Shown: piece after piece, positions 51,811-63,236 of the stretch
How positions within the stretch are numbered: position 1 is the first letter of the stretch
Layout of the letters: every line of letters begins with the position of its first letter
Assembly: GCF_020852455.1 (NCBI RefSeq)
Contig: NZ_JADZAT010000006.1
Span: forward strand, 119,385 to 183,384
DNA: 64,000 bases
Direction: 5' to 3'
Source: Novosphingobium sp.
GTDB taxonomy: Bacteria > Pseudomonadota > Alphaproteobacteria > Sphingomonadales > Sphingomonadaceae
Notes under the pieces: generated by a model
Seen by the model: the letters and a program-made list of their open reading frames with translations, nothing else
Told to the model about the DNA's origin: nothing
Databases searched by the model: none
Position numbers and translations under genes: made by a program

Positions 51811-54800
51811 ATGTTTTCTCCCCTTGATCGTACCGCACTGCGCCTGGCCTACCGGATGGAAGAGGAGCTGTGCATCGCCCAGCGCCTGAAGGAGGCGGCT
51901 CCTGCTGCTCAGGCCCACTCTGAAGCCCGCAGAATCGCCGCCCGGCTGGTCGAAGGCGCGCGGGCGCATAAGGCCAGCGGGCTCGATGCGTTCCTGCAGA
52001 CCTACGGCCTGGGCACCGACGAAGGCATTGCCCTGATGTGCCTGGCCGAGGCCCTGCTGCGGGTGCCCGACGCGGCCACCGCCGATGCGCTGATCCACGA
52101 CAAGCTGGCCGGGATCGACTGGGGCGAACATGTGGGCGAAAGCACCAGCACTTTCGTCAATGCGGCGACCTTCTCGCTGATGCTGACCGGCCAGGTGCTG
52201 CACCAGCGGCGCGACGAGGCAGCGGGACTGGGGGCCAGCCTCAAGCGCGCGGTTGGCCGGCTGGGTGAGCCGGTGATCCGCCAGGCGACCCTGCAGGCGA
52301 TGAAGATCCTGGGCGGACAATTCGTGTTTGGCCGGACGATCGACGAAGCGCTGGAACGCGCCGCGCCCGAACGCAAACAGGGGCTGACCCACAGCTTCGA
52401 CATGCTGGGCGAAGCGGCGATGACCTTCGCCGATGCCGACAAGTACCTCGCCAGCTACCACGGTGCGCTCGATGCGATCGCGGCTGAGGCTGGTGCGGGG
52501 ATCGTGCGCAGCCCGGGGATCAGCGTGAAGCTCTCCGCGCTTTATCCGCGCTACGATTTCCTCCACGCCCCCGCCGCGCGGGCTGCGCTGGTGCCGATGA
52601 TCAAGGCGCTGGCGCTCAAGGCCCGCGATGCCGATGTCCACTTCACCATCGATGCCGAGGAAGCCGAACGGCTGGAACTGTCGCTGGACATCATCGAGGA
52701 TCTGGTCGCCGATCCCGAACTGTTCGCCGGCGGCTGGCAGGGTTTCGGCCTGGCGCTGCAAGCCTATTCGAAGCGCGCGGTGCCGCTGGTCGAATGGGTG
52801 ACCGCGCTGGGGCGCAAGTATCACCGCCGGATCATGGTCCGGCTGGTCAAGGGCGCCTATTGGGACAGCGAAATCAAGCTGGGCCAGGTGGGCGGGCATG
52901 TCGACTACCCGGTGTTCACCCGCAAGGTTGCGACCGACGTTTCCTACCTGGCCAGCGCGGCCAGGCTGCTCGCTGCGCCCGATGCGATCTACCCCGCCTT
53001 CGCCACGCATAACGCCTATACGATCGGCGCGATCAAGGCGCTGGCCGGGGCGGCCGAGTTCGAATTCCAGCGACTGCACGGCATGGGCGAGGACGTCTAT
53101 GCCGAGCTAGCCCGGCTGGAAGCCGATGCCGGCCAGCCGCGCACGCCGGTGCGGATCTATGCGCCGGTCGGCGGGCACAAGGAACTGCTGGCCTATCTGG
53201 TCCGCCGCCTGCTGGAAAACGGCGCGAACAGCAGCTTCGTCAACCGCATGGCCGATGCCGAAGTACCGGTGGACGAACTGGTCGGTTGCCCGGTGGCAGA
53301 GCTTGCAGCGCTGAGCCCGCGCCGCAACCCGGCGATCCCGCTGCCGCGCGATATCTTCCCCGGCCGGGTCAATTCGCGCGGGCTGGATCTGGCCGATCCT
53401 TTGGTGCGCGAACCGCTGCTGGCCGAGCTGGCAGACTGGCGCGGCGAGCACGACTGGCCTTCCGCCCCGACCGTGGAGCACAGGCAGGCGGGACCGGTTT
53501 CCAACATCTGCGCGCCGTTCGACAGTGCCGATGTCATTGGTCAGGTGCGCGAAACGACCGCTGCCGAAGTCGATGAAATGATCGCCCGGGCTGTCGCTTT
53601 CCAGCCCGGCTGGGATGCGGCGGGCGGCGCGCTGCGGGCCGAAAAGCTGGAAGAGGTCGCCGATCTTTACGAAGCGCACACCGTCCAGTTCCTGTCGCTG
53701 TGCCAGCGCGAGGCCGGCAAGAGCCTGGTCGATGCCGTGCTCGAACTGCGTGAGGCGGTCGATTTCCTGCGCTATTACGCGGCCGAGGCCCGTGCGCACT
53801 TCACTGCCGAAGGCGTGGCGCTGCCCGGGCCGACCGGTGAAAGCAACCGCCTGACCCTGCACGGGCGCGGCGTGGTGGTGGCGATCGCTCCGTGGAATTT
53901 CCCGCTGGCGATCTTCACCGGGCTGATTGCCGGGCCGCTTGCTGCCGGCAACACGGTGATCGCCAAACCGGCCGAACAGACCCCGCTGATTGCCGATCTG
54001 GCGATCCGCCTGTTCCATGAAGCCGGGATCAGCGATGGTGAGGTCCAGCTTGCCCCGGGCGATGGCAAGGTCGGCGCCTTGCTGACCGGCGATCCGCGCA
54101 TTGCCGGGGTGGCCTTCACCGGATCAACCGAAACCGCGCAGGCGATCAACCGTTCGCTGGCCGCGCGCAATGGCCCGCTCGCCACGCTGGTTGCCGAAAC
54201 CGGCGGCCAGAACGCGATGATCGTGGACAGTTCGGCGCTGCCCGAACAGGTTACCCGCGATGTGCTGGCTGCAGCCTTCCAGAGCGCTGGGCAGCGCTGC
54301 TCGGCGCTGCGCGTGCTCTACCTGCAGGACGATGTCGCCGATGGCATGATCGAGATGATCTGCGGCGCATTCGCAGCGCTGGTGATCGGCAGCCCGGAAG
54401 ATCTTGCCAGCGATGTCGGCCCGGTGATCGATGCCGAAGCCAAGGCCAAGCTTGATGCCCATGTCGCGGCGATGCAGGCGGCGGGCCACACGGTCTGGCA
54501 GCGCGAACTGCCCGAAGCGTGCCAGGGTGGCCACTTCGTTGCCCCGGCGATTATCGAGATCGGATCGATCCGCGAGCTGGCGAACGAAAACTTCGGGCCG
54601 ATCCTGCATGTCGCCCGCTTCAGGGCCGAAGCGCTGGAGCAGGTAGTCGACGATATCAACGCCACCGGTTTTGGCCTGACGCTGGGCCTGCACAGCCGGA
54701 TCGACGCAACCCGCAAGCTGGTCCAGGCCAGAGCCCGGGTCGGCAACTTCTATGTCAACCGCAACCAGATCGGCGCGGTGGTCGGCAGCCAGCCGTTTGG

Positions 54801-54933
54801 CGGCGAAGGCCTGTCGGGCACTGGCCCCAAGGCCGGTGGGCCGCACTATCTGGCGCGGTTCGCGACCGAACGGGTGACCTGCATCGACACCACGGCGGCG
54901 GGCGGCAATGCCAGCCTGATGGCGTCAGGCTAA
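51811..54933 (+). CDS. putA: Bifunctional proline dehydrogenase / L-glutamate gamma-semialdehyde dehydrogenase PutA
   Basis: 1040 residues. Oxidises proline to glutamate in two steps. Proline dehydrogenase barrel around 165-460 (ISVKLSALYPRYDF, VRLVKGAYWDSEIKLGQ, FATHNAYT, YAPVGGHKELLAYLVRRLLENGAN). Aldehyde dehydrogenase part around 540-1030 with GVVVAIAPWNFPLAIFTG, FTGSTETAQ, general base Glu796 (AETGGQ) and catalytic Cys830 (AGQRCSALR). It lacks the N-terminal ribbon-helix-helix repressor domain of E. coli PutA, so it is an enzyme only. Ends 4 bases inside the convergent Rieske gene. Confidence 0.95.
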   Translation: MFSPLDRTALRLAYRMEEELCIAQRLKEAAPAAQAHSEARRIAARLVEGARAHKASGLDAFLQTYGLGTDEGIALMCLAEALLRVPDAATADALIHDKLAGIDWGEHVGESTSTFVNAATFSLMLTGQVLHQRRDEAAGLGASLKRAVGRLGEPVIRQATLQAMKILGGQFVFGRTIDEALERAAPERKQGLTHSFDMLGEAAMTFADADKYLASYHGALDAIAAEAGAGIVRSPGISVKLSALYPRYDFLHAPAARAALVPMIKALALKARDADVHFTIDAEEAERLELSLDIIEDLVADPELFAGGWQGFGLALQAYSKRAVPLVEWVTALGRKYHRRIMVRLVKGAYWDSEIKLGQVGGHVDYPVFTRKVATDVSYLASAARLLAAPDAIYPAFATHNAYTIGAIKALAGAAEFEFQRLHGMGEDVYAELARLEADAGQPRTPVRIYAPVGGHKELLAYLVRRLLENGANSSFVNRMADAEVPVDELVGCPVAELAALSPRRNPAIPLPRDIFPGRVNSRGLDLADPLVREPLLAELADWRGEHDWPSAPTVEHRQAGPVSNICAPFDSADVIGQVRETTAAEVDEMIARAVAFQPGWDAAGGALRAEKLEEVADLYEAHTVQFLSLCQREAGKSLVDAVLELREAVDFLRYYAAEARAHFTAEGVALPGPTGESNRLTLHGRGVVVAIAPWNFPLAIFTGLIAGPLAAGNTVIAKPAEQTPLIADLAIRLFHEAGISDGEVQLAPGDGKVGALLTGDPRIAGVAFTGSTETAQAINRSLAARNGPLATLVAETGGQNAMIVDSSALPEQVTRDVLAAAFQSAGQRCSALRVLYLQDDVADGMIEMICGAFAALVIGSPEDLASDVGPVIDAEAKAKLDAHVAAMQAAGHTVWQRELPEACQGGHFVAPAIIEIGSIRELANENFGPILHVARFRAEALEQVVDDINATGFGLTLGLHSRIDATRKLVQARARVGNFYVNRNQIGAVVGSQPFGGEGLSGTGPKAGGPHYLARFATERVTCIDTTAAGGNASLMASG

Positions 54934-55946
54934 CCTTCGGCAACAATCAGCTTGGCCAGTTCGTGGCGGAACCGCAGCGGGCCGGCGTCGGTTGCGATCG
55001 AGATGTAATCGTCGCCCGCCTCGTCCATGCCCTGCTGCACGGCGTTGAGCACCGCGAGATCTTCAGAGAAGGCCGCCAGTACGGCCTCGGACATCTGCGC
55101 GCTTAGCGCGGCATCGTCCGGCCGGACATTGCGCAGCTGGAACCAGTAGTAGCGGCTGTGACCGTCATCCTCGGGCGTGATGAAATTGTACGAATCCATC
55201 AGGAAGCTGCTGGCCGGATCGGGTTCAGTGCCCGGGCCGCCCTGCCCGGCCGGAACGAACACCGCCTTGATGATCGCATGCGCGGGATAGCGGACCTCGT
55301 ATTGCTGCAGCCGGTCGGCATTGCCGGCAAAGGGCACCAGATCGCGATAGAACGGCGCGACCGGGGCATCGAGGATCCAGCGTGATACCGTCATCCCCAG
55401 CTGGTCGCGCCGGGTCTGCGGCGGTACCGCCTCGCACGCGGTATCGCCGAAGCTGGACTGGTGAACCCAGGCGACATGCGAGGGATCGAGCAGGTTGTCG
55501 GTGATGTAGAGGTAGTTGCAGGCGTACTGCATTGCTGCGCCGCGATTGTAACCCCAGTCCGGATTGCCCCAGTTGGGAATCTCGACAATCGCCGCGGGAT
55601 CGGCGCGATCCGGATCGCCCATCCAGATCCACAGCAGGTTGTAACGCTCGGCCAAGGGATAGGCGCGCAGGTCTGCGCCATCGGGAACATTGTGCTGACA
55701 CGGCACGCGCACGCAGCGGCCATCAGGCGCGAAAGTCAGCCCGTGATAGCCGCAAGCGATCGTGTCGCCCTCAACCCGGCCCATCGCCAGCGGCAGGCGG
55801 CGATGCGGGCAGAGGCCGGCCAGAGCCACCGCGCTGCCATCGCCGCACCGATAGAGCACCACGCGCTCACCGATGATCCGGCGTTCCACCGGCACAGCGG
55901 TGACTTCGTCGGCCCAGGCGGCGACATACCAGGCATTCTTCAGCAT
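54930..55946 (-). CDS. Rieske-type aromatic ring-hydroxylating / O-demethylase oxygenase subunit
   Basis: 338 residues. Rieske [2Fe-2S] ligands Cys46, His48, Cys65 and His68 (CPHRR ... CGYHG), followed by a catalytic domain with the mononuclear iron motif DNLLDPSHVAWVHQ. Length and N-terminus (LKNAWYVAAWADEV) match the vanillate O-demethylase / toluenesulfonate methyl-monooxygenase group (VanA-like). Substrate not determinable: many sphingomonads use such enzymes on lignin-derived methoxy-aromatics. The reductase partner (VanB-like) is not next to it. Confidence 0.9.
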   Translation of the reverse strand: MLKNAWYVAAWADEVTAVPVERRIIGERVVLYRCGDGSAVALAGLCPHRRLPLAMGRVEGDTIACGYHGLTFAPDGRCVRVPCQHNVPDGADLRAYPLAERYNLLWIWMGDPDRADPAAIVEIPNWGNPDWGYNRGAAMQYACNYLYITDNLLDPSHVAWVHQSSFGDTACEAVPPQTRRDQLGMTVSRWILDAPVAPFYRDLVPFAGNADRLQQYEVRYPAHAIIKAVFVPAGQGGPGTEPDPASSFLMDSYNFITPEDDGHSRYYWFQLRNVRPDDAALSAQMSEAVLAAFSEDLAVLNAVQQGMDEAGDDYISIATDAGPLRFRHELAKLIVAEG

Positions 55947-56035
55947 CAGGTCCCTCCGTCATAAGCCTAGCAAGCTCGGTTGCATTGCGCCACCTACCGG
56001 TTACACCTGCTCAAGCAACGGAGAGGGAGCGGGCG

Positions 56036-57508
56036 ATGAAGAAGTGGGTTCTGGCACTGGGCGTCGGGGTAGTGGCGCTGGGCGGCACCTTGGCGGCGCG
56101 GACCGCGCTGTTCCGGCCCGATGCGGTGGGCGATGGTTCGGGCATCGCCGTGGCCCAGCCCCCGGCATTCGATACGCAGGCCGCCGCCCAGCACCTGAGC
56201 CAGGCGGTGCAGATCCAGACCGTCAGCCATCAGGATCCGGCCGAGGATCAGCAAGGCGAATGGACCCGGCTGCATAGCTGGCTGGCCAGCACCTATCCCA
56301 AGGCCCATGCGGCGATGCAGCGAGAGACGCTGGGCCAGACCCTGCTGTTCACCTGGCCGGGCAGCGATCCCGCCGCCCAGCCGATCATCGTCATGGCCCA
56401 CCAGGATGTGGTGCCGGTAACGCCGGGCACCGAGAAAGACTGGAAGTATCCGCCCTTCGCCGGGACCATTGCCGAAGGCGCGGTCTGGGGGCGCGGCACG
56501 ATCGACGACAAGGGATCGCTGATCGCGCTGTTCGAGGCGATGGAGGCTCTGGCCGCGCAGGGCTTCAAGCCGAAGCGGAGGGTAATTCTGGTTTCCGGGC
56601 ATGATGAGGAAGTGGGCGGCACCGGCGCGCAGGCCGTGGCCAAGGCGTTGGCCGCGCGCAAGGTGAAGGCGCTGTTCACGATCGACGAGGGCGGGCTGAT
56701 CACCACCGATACGCCGATGATCAATGGCAAGGCCGCGATGATCGGTGTGGCCGAAAAGGGTTATGCGACGCTGCAGGTCACCGCCCATGCGCCCGGCGGG
56801 CACAGCTCTGCCCCGCCGCCTGCCAACGAGATCGGCTCGGTCAACCTGGCCAAGGCGGTGCTGGCGATCAGCGCCAAGCAGTTCCCGATGCAGCTGCGCG
56901 GCCCGGCCGAAGGGATGATTTCAGTGCTGGCAGCCAAGGCTGGCGGCGCGACCAAGCTGGCGGTGGCCAATCGCTGGCTGCTGGGCGGAATGGTCATGTC
57001 GAAAATGGCCGAAAGTCCGGCCTCGGCAGCCATGCTGCACACCACCATCGCGCCGACCATGCTGACCGGCAGCCCCAAGGAAAACGTCCTGCCGCAAAGC
57101 GCCAGCGCCTTGATCAACTATCGCATTGCCCCGTGGGACACATCGAAGGATGTGCTGGAACGTGCCCGTGCCGCGACCAAGGGCCTGCCAGTCGAGGTCA
57201 AGTTCACTGACCGTGCCCCGCGCGAGCCAAGCCCGGTTTCGTCCAGCAATTCGAAAGGCTGGAACCTGATCGCGGCCAGCGCCAGGGCCGACCAGCCCGA
57301 CCTGGTGATCGCTCCCTATCTGGTGGTGGCCGGCACCGACAGCCGATCGATGTCGCCGGTTTCGGACGACGTCTATCGCTTTCAGGCGATCGGTCTGGCC
57401 AGCGGCGACATCAAGATGATCCATGGCACCAACGAGCATATGACGCTGGCCAATCTGGAAAGTCTGATCCGCTTTTACGCGCGGCTGATCGCCACAGCGG
57501 CGGGGTGA
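56036..57508 (+). CDS. M20 family metallopeptidase (carboxypeptidase-like), membrane-anchored or secreted
   Basis: 490 residues starting at ATG 56036 with GAGAGGGAG upstream. An N-terminal hydrophobic helix (VLALGVGVVALGGTLAA) exports or anchors it. Zinc-site motifs: MAHQDVVPV with His122, GRGTIDDKGS with the bridging Asp, and VSGHDEEVGGTGA with the catalytic Glu; the last ligand is His in HGTNEHMTL. Dimerisation domain inserted at about 245-370 (TAHAPGGHSSAPP). Fits the Gly-X carboxypeptidase / PM20D1-like branch, which cleaves peptides or N-acyl amino acids. Confidence 0.9.
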   Translation: MKKWVLALGVGVVALGGTLAARTALFRPDAVGDGSGIAVAQPPAFDTQAAAQHLSQAVQIQTVSHQDPAEDQQGEWTRLHSWLASTYPKAHAAMQRETLGQTLLFTWPGSDPAAQPIIVMAHQDVVPVTPGTEKDWKYPPFAGTIAEGAVWGRGTIDDKGSLIALFEAMEALAAQGFKPKRRVILVSGHDEEVGGTGAQAVAKALAARKVKALFTIDEGGLITTDTPMINGKAAMIGVAEKGYATLQVTAHAPGGHSSAPPPANEIGSVNLAKAVLAISAKQFPMQLRGPAEGMISVLAAKAGGATKLAVANRWLLGGMVMSKMAESPASAAMLHTTIAPTMLTGSPKENVLPQSASALINYRIAPWDTSKDVLERARAATKGLPVEVKFTDRAPREPSPVSSSNSKGWNLIAASARADQPDLVIAPYLVVAGTDSRSMSPVSDDVYRFQAIGLASGDIKMIHGTNEHMTLANLESLIRFYARLIATAAG

Positions 57509-57522
57509 AGTCTGTCCTCACC

Positions 57523-57695
57523 TCCCCCTTGATGGGGGAGGGATACCGTAGCTTGCGAACTTGTTCGCTAGCGCAGGTTGGGCGGGGGTGATTTCGCGAC
57601 ATGGCACAGTGCTTGGCGGCACCATCACCCCCATCCAACTGCGGCTAGATCGCTGCGCTCTCAAGCCTTCGTATCCTTCCCCCATCAAGGGGGAA
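57523..57695. repeat. Inverted pair of a roughly 70-base intergenic repeat
   Basis: The left arm (57523-57593) and the complement of the right arm (57623-57695) share TCCCCCTTGATGGGGGA, then GGATAC, GCTTG, CTAGC, CAG.TTGG and GGGGGTGAT in the same order, with small differences. Each arm also contains an internal palindrome (CCCCCTTGATGGGGG type). This gap between the peptidase and the ligase gene would fold into a long imperfect hairpin. It looks like a REP-type dispersed element in a head-to-head pair. Confidence 0.7.
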
Positions 57696-57758
57696 GCGAA
57701 GGTTAGCCCTTGCCTCCCTTAATCGCGCAGTTAAACTCCTCGCCAACGGGAGAGACGA

Positions 57759-59348
<1,590 letters not shown>

Positions 59349-59353
59349 TTTGA

Positions 59354-59501
59354 CTCGCACAAAGACACAAAGACACAAAGACACAAAGACGCACGCACGC
59401 TTCGGATGCCTTCAGCCCCTGGAAAGCAAACGATAGCGTGATTGAATCAAGGCGGCTTTGCCGCATCCTTCGATCTTTGTGCCTTTGTGTCTTTGTGCGA
59501 G
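59354..59501. repeat. 8-bp tandem repeat with a matching inverted copy
   Basis: On the left (59354-59391) CTCG is followed by four tandem copies of CACAAAGA. On the right (59474-59501) the complement carries the same CTCGCACAAAGA unit, then one perfect and one imperfect copy. The arms are about 80 bases apart and could pair into a hairpin of about 28 bp in front of the dehydrogenase gene. Probably another dispersed intergenic element; no ORF inside is convincing. Confidence 0.75.
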
Positions 59502-59540
59502 ATATTCTCCGAACCGCTTAGCTAGCCAAGGAAAAGTGCC

Positions 59541-60800
59541 ATGTCAGAACCCCTTCCCGGCGCGCAGGCGCATATCGAGGCCGCGCTGAAGCTGGCCGCC
59601 ACGATCGACGATATCCCGGCCGATACGCCGCTGATCCCGATCGGCAAGGTCGGCGTGATCGGTGCCGGCACAATGGGCGGCGGGATCGCGATGAATTTCC
59701 TCTCCGCCGGGATCCCGGTAACGATTGTCGAACGCGAACAGGCCGCGCTGGATCGCGGCGTGGCGGTGATGGGCAAGAATTACGAGGCCAGCGTCAAGCG
59801 CGGCCGGATAGAAGCGGCCGTGGCCGAAGCGGCGATGGCACGGCTGACCCCTTCGCTCGAATTCGAAAGCCTGGCCGACTGCGACCTGGTGATCGAGGCG
59901 GTTTACGAATCGATGGAGGTCAAGAAGGACGTCTTTGGCCGGCTCGACGGGATCGTGAAGCAGGGCGCGATCCTGGCGTCGAACACCAGCTACCTCAACG
60001 TCGATGAGATCGCTGCGGCCACCAAGCGGCCCGAAGCGGTGCTGGGCATGCACTTCTTCTCCCCCGCCAACATCATGAAATTGCTGGAAGTCGTGCGCGG
60101 CAAGCTGACCGGGGCAAGCCAGCTGGCCACTGTGATGCAGCTCGCGGGGACGATCCGCAAGGTGCCGGTGGTTTCGGGCGTGTGCCATGGCTTCATCGGC
60201 AACCGCATGCTGTCCAAACGCCAGGAACAGGCCAACACGCTGCTGATGGAAGGCGCGGCCTATTACGATATCGACCAGGTCCTGCTTGATTTCGGCTTCC
60301 CGATGGGCCCGTTCCAGATGGGCGATCTGGCCGGGCTCGACATCGGCTGGCACCGCGATCCCAGCAAGGTCACCACGATCCGCGAAGCGCTGTGCGCCGC
60401 CGGGCGCTGGGGCCAGAAGACTGGCAAGGGCTTCTACGACTACGCCGAAGACCGCAGCCGCAGCCCTTCGGACGAGGTCAAGGCGATCATCGCCGACTTC
60501 GCCGCCAAGAGCGGGGTTACCCAGCGCGCGATCAGCAAGCAGGAAATCTTCGAGCGCCTGCTCTATCCGATGGTCTCGGAAGGCGCGCTGATCCTGGAAG
60601 AAGGCATCGCCCAGCGCGCCAGCGACGTCGATCTGGTCTGGCTCAACGGCTATGGCTGGCCGGCCTGGACCGGCGGGATCATGTACTGGGCCGACCATGA
60701 AGGGCTGGGCAAGATCGCCGATGGCCTGAGGCGCCACAACTTGCCGGTCGCCCCGCTGCTGGAACGGCTGGCGGCCGAAGGCGGAAAGTTCAACGCATGA
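59541..60800 (+). CDS. 3-hydroxyacyl-CoA dehydrogenase (stand-alone)
   Basis: 419 residues. NAD-binding motif [17 protein letters not shown] at residues 37-53, catalytic [15 protein letters not shown], then two HAD C-terminal domains ([14 protein letters not shown] and [18 protein letters not shown]; second copy with [27 protein letters not shown]). It matches the dehydrogenase half of FadB/FadJ without the N-terminal crotonase domain. Oxidises L-3-hydroxyacyl-CoA in beta-oxidation. Overlaps the LysE gene by four bases. Confidence 0.92.
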   Translation: MSEPLPGAQAHIEAALKLAATIDDIPADTPLIPIGKVGVIGAGTMGGGIAMNFLSAGIPVTIVEREQAALDRGVAVMGKNYEASVKRGRIEAAVAEAAMARLTPSLEFESLADCDLVIEAVYESMEVKKDVFGRLDGIVKQGAILASNTSYLNVDEIAAATKRPEAVLGMHFFSPANIMKLLEVVRGKLTGASQLATVMQLAGTIRKVPVVSGVCHGFIGNRMLSKRQEQANTLLMEGAAYYDIDQVLLDFGFPMGPFQMGDLAGLDIGWHRDPSKVTTIREALCAAGRWGQKTGKGFYDYAEDRSRSPSDEVKAIIADFAAKSGVTQRAISKQEIFERLLYPMVSEGALILEEGIAQRASDVDLVWLNGYGWPAWTGGIMYWADHEGLGKIADGLRRHNLPVAPLLERLAAEGGKFNA

Positions 60801-61426
60801 CCAGCGGTGCGGCGCTGCTGGCCTTCACCGCCACCGCAGCGTTGCTGACCGTCACTCCGGGGCTCGATACCGCGCTGGTGCTGCGCACCGCCGCGGCTGA
60901 GGGGCCGCGTCGGGCGATGCTGGCAGCGGTCGGCATCGCGCTGGGCTGCCTGGGCTGGGGCCTGCTCGTCGGCGCCGGATTGGGCGCGCTGCTCGCCGCA
61001 TCGCAGCTCGCCTACGAGGTGCTGCGCTGGGCCGGCGCACTCTATCTGTTCCACCTCGGTCTCAAGCTGATCCGTAGCCCGCGCCAGGCAATCGAGCTTG
61101 GCGCAGCGCAGGCACCGGTCGCAGCCCGGCCCAATTGGCTGCTGCGAGGATTTCTGACCAACATGCTCAACCCCAAGGTCGGCGTGTTCTACGTCTCGTT
61201 CCTCCCCCAGTTCATTCCGGCGGGAGCGAGCGTGCTGGGCTGGTCGGTGCTGCTGGCATCGATCCACAACCTGCTCGGCCTGGTCTGGTTTGGCGCGCTG
61301 GTGATGGCGACCCGCCCGCTGCTGGGCGCTCTGCGCAAGCCCGGAGTCATGGCCTGGCTCGACCGGCTGACTGGCGGGCTGTTCATTGCCTTCGGGCTGA
61401 AACTGGCGCTCGATGCGCGAGCGTGA
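60797..61426 (+). CDS. LysE/RhtB family exporter
   Basis: 209 residues with six predicted membrane helices. Family signature near the N-terminus: LTVTPGLDTALVLRTAAAEGPRRAMLAAVGIALGC, and FLTNMLNPKVGVFYVSFLPQF in the middle. Exports amino acids such as homoserine, threonine or lysine; the actual substrate is unknown. Translationally coupled to the dehydrogenase gene, which is unusual for this exporter. Confidence 0.9.
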   Translation: MTSGAALLAFTATAALLTVTPGLDTALVLRTAAAEGPRRAMLAAVGIALGCLGWGLLVGAGLGALLAASQLAYEVLRWAGALYLFHLGLKLIRSPRQAIELGAAQAPVAARPNWLLRGFLTNMLNPKVGVFYVSFLPQFIPAGASVLGWSVLLASIHNLLGLVWFGALVMATRPLLGALRKPGVMAWLDRLTGGLFIAFGLKLALDARA

Positions 61427-61460
61427 CGGCATAAACCGACCTTAAGACGAGCTGTGTAGG

Positions 61461-62039
61461 ATGGGTATGGGGGACAATCCTATGCTCGATGTGGTCTACA
61501 AGCGTTCAAATCTTGTGATGCCGGCGATTGGCTGCGTCCTCTTCGCAGTGGGCGGCGGCTGGGTAGCCCTTCAGGACGAGGCTGACTGGATCTACCGCCT
61601 GATCGGCGCAATGTTCGCGCTGGCGCTGCCCTTCGTAGGTTACGCCGCAGCCGCGCGCGCCGCCAGTGGTGTCAGCGCGATCAGGGAAACCGCCAGCGGC
61701 CTTCAGCTTTCCACGCTCTACGCCTCTACCCATGTGCACTGGGATCAGATTGTCGGCATCCGCCGCGAAGTGCTCCAGCAAAAATCCGCGTTCGGTCTGA
61801 TAAAGCAGAATCTGGGCCACTATCTCGTCTTCGAGGCCCACCTTCCGGGCGAAGGCGAACTAAAGGTCAAGATCCAGGAAGATCTGATCGACATGCCCAA
61901 GGCGCGCCATGCCCGGCTGTTCGACCAGCTGAATGCCATGTGGGCCCAAGGTGGCAGCCCGCAACCAGTGGCGCCAACCCGGATATCGCCACCAGTTGGT
62001 GCGCCGCGCGCAGCCGGTTTCGGTCGTCGCGGCCTTTAG
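61461..62039 (+). CDS. Hypothetical membrane protein
   Basis: 192 residues from ATG 61461; ATG 61482 (GGGGGA upstream) is equally possible and gives 185. Two hydrophobic helices (LVMPAIGCVLFAVGGGWVAL, LIGAMFALALPFVGYAAAARA) precede a cytoplasmic domain with TASGLQLSTLYASTHVHWDQIVGI, reminiscent of PH-like (YdbS/DUF304-type) domains that follow a helix pair. Pro-rich C-terminal tail. Function unknown. Ends 4 bases inside the convergent sleB-like gene. Confidence 0.72.
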   Translation: MGMGDNPMLDVVYKRSNLVMPAIGCVLFAVGGGWVALQDEADWIYRLIGAMFALALPFVGYAAAARAASGVSAIRETASGLQLSTLYASTHVHWDQIVGIRREVLQQKSAFGLIKQNLGHYLVFEAHLPGEGELKVKIQEDLIDMPKARHARLFDQLNAMWAQGGSPQPVAPTRISPPVGAPRAAGFGRRGL

Positions 62040-63205
62040 CGTCCACGCGGAATGCACTGCTCGCGCGGCAGGCCTTTGAACGTATCGCAGTTGTAGAGCA
62101 CGATTTCAGCGCCGGCGGGATCGCGGGTGTAGCTGAATTGCAGGCTGTCGCGTGCGGCCCGCGGCAGGGGGAAGCTGGCGGGCACGTCAATCCGGTTGGC
62201 CCACCCCATCACCCGGCAGGTGCCCTCACCGGTGCAGAGCTTCTTCGCCGTTCCCAGCGCCGTCTGCGGGCTGGAGCCGCTGGCCACGACGATGAAATTG
62301 GCCTTGCCCGAGGGTAGCCGCATCACCACCTCGCCGCTGGTCACCTTGGGCGTATCAATCGGCAGCGGTGCAATCGCAGCGGAAGCATCGGCGTCGTAAT
62401 AGTCTGGCAGGCCGCTCATTTCAGCACTCGGCGCCGGGCCTGAGGTCAGCGCGGCAAACGATGGCTCGCCGCCGCGATAGCTGGTCCAGTTCTGCGCCGT
62501 GCCCCACCGACCCGGCCAGCGGAAGAACAGGTGGGTTTCGACCTGGGTGAGCTTCTCCAGCTTGGGGCTCCAGGAAGGATAGACCCAGTCGGTATGATAA
62601 TGGGTTGCCTGGCCGACCTGGCCAAAGACCGAACCGCCCAAAGCCTGCGCGGCGCGCGAGCGGGCTGCAGCCCAGGCCTCTTCACCATAACGCCGGGCCA
62701 GCGATCCATCGCAGGTAAAGGTAAACTGGCAGCCGGTGGCGCGCTGCGATCCTTCGAAGACCACGCCGCAGACTGTCTTGGCAAAGGCGGGATGGCGCAC
62801 CCGGTTGAGGATCACCTGGATCACCGCACGCTGGCCAATGTCGCTGGGCCCGGCTTCGGCCATGGCAGCCAGCGCCAGACATTCGCGGGCGTTGTACTGA
62901 TCGGCGACTGAACCCGAGAACCGGAACGGTGGGGCCGGATCGATCGGACCGGTGACAAAGGGATTGCCGGCATTCGCCGCGCGGGCGGCATCCATCGCAT
63001 CGAGACTGAGCATGCCCGGAGCCAGCTCCAGCCCGACCACCGGCGCTTCGCTGGCATTCCCAGGCAAGGCCGCAAGTTCGGCCGCCAGTGCGGCCTCAGC
63101 CTTGCTGCGCGGCGGGACAAAGCTCTGGCAGATCCAGGCGAACAGCACGATCGGCAGCAGCGCGAGCAGCGCCACGATCATCCGGCGGTTCAGCGGATCG
63201 TCCAT
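62036..63205 (-). CDS. SleB-type cell wall hydrolase
   Basis: 389 residues. N-terminal membrane anchor (MIVALLALLPIVLFAWICQ). Hydrolase_2 (SleB) domain around residues 105-220: RECLALAAMAEAGPSDIGQRAVIQVILNRVRHPAF with the catalytic Glu, CQFTFTCDGS and THYHTDWVYPSWSP. SleB enzymes are lytic transglycosylases that cleave peptidoglycan. The C-terminal 150 residues (GEVVMRLPSGKANFIVV ... FSYTRDPAGAEIVLYNCDTF) are a separate periplasmic domain I do not recognise. In non-sporing bacteria the enzyme is used for wall remodelling. Confidence 0.9.
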   Translation of the reverse strand: MDDPLNRRMIVALLALLPIVLFAWICQSFVPPRSKAEAALAAELAALPGNASEAPVVGLELAPGMLSLDAMDAARAANAGNPFVTGPIDPAPPFRFSGSVADQYNARECLALAAMAEAGPSDIGQRAVIQVILNRVRHPAFAKTVCGVVFEGSQRATGCQFTFTCDGSLARRYGEEAWAAARSRAAQALGGSVFGQVGQATHYHTDWVYPSWSPKLEKLTQVETHLFFRWPGRWGTAQNWTSYRGGEPSFAALTSGPAPSAEMSGLPDYYDADASAAIAPLPIDTPKVTSGEVVMRLPSGKANFIVVASGSSPQTALGTAKKLCTGEGTCRVMGWANRIDVPASFPLPRAARDSLQFSYTRDPAGAEIVLYNCDTFKGLPREQCIPRGR

Positions 63206-63236
63206 TACAGTCCTCTAGCCGCAAGAGCGGCAACAA

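Noticed and set aside
59354..59501. CRISPR array
   Set aside because: The 8-bp units are directly adjacent with no spacers, and no cas genes are present.
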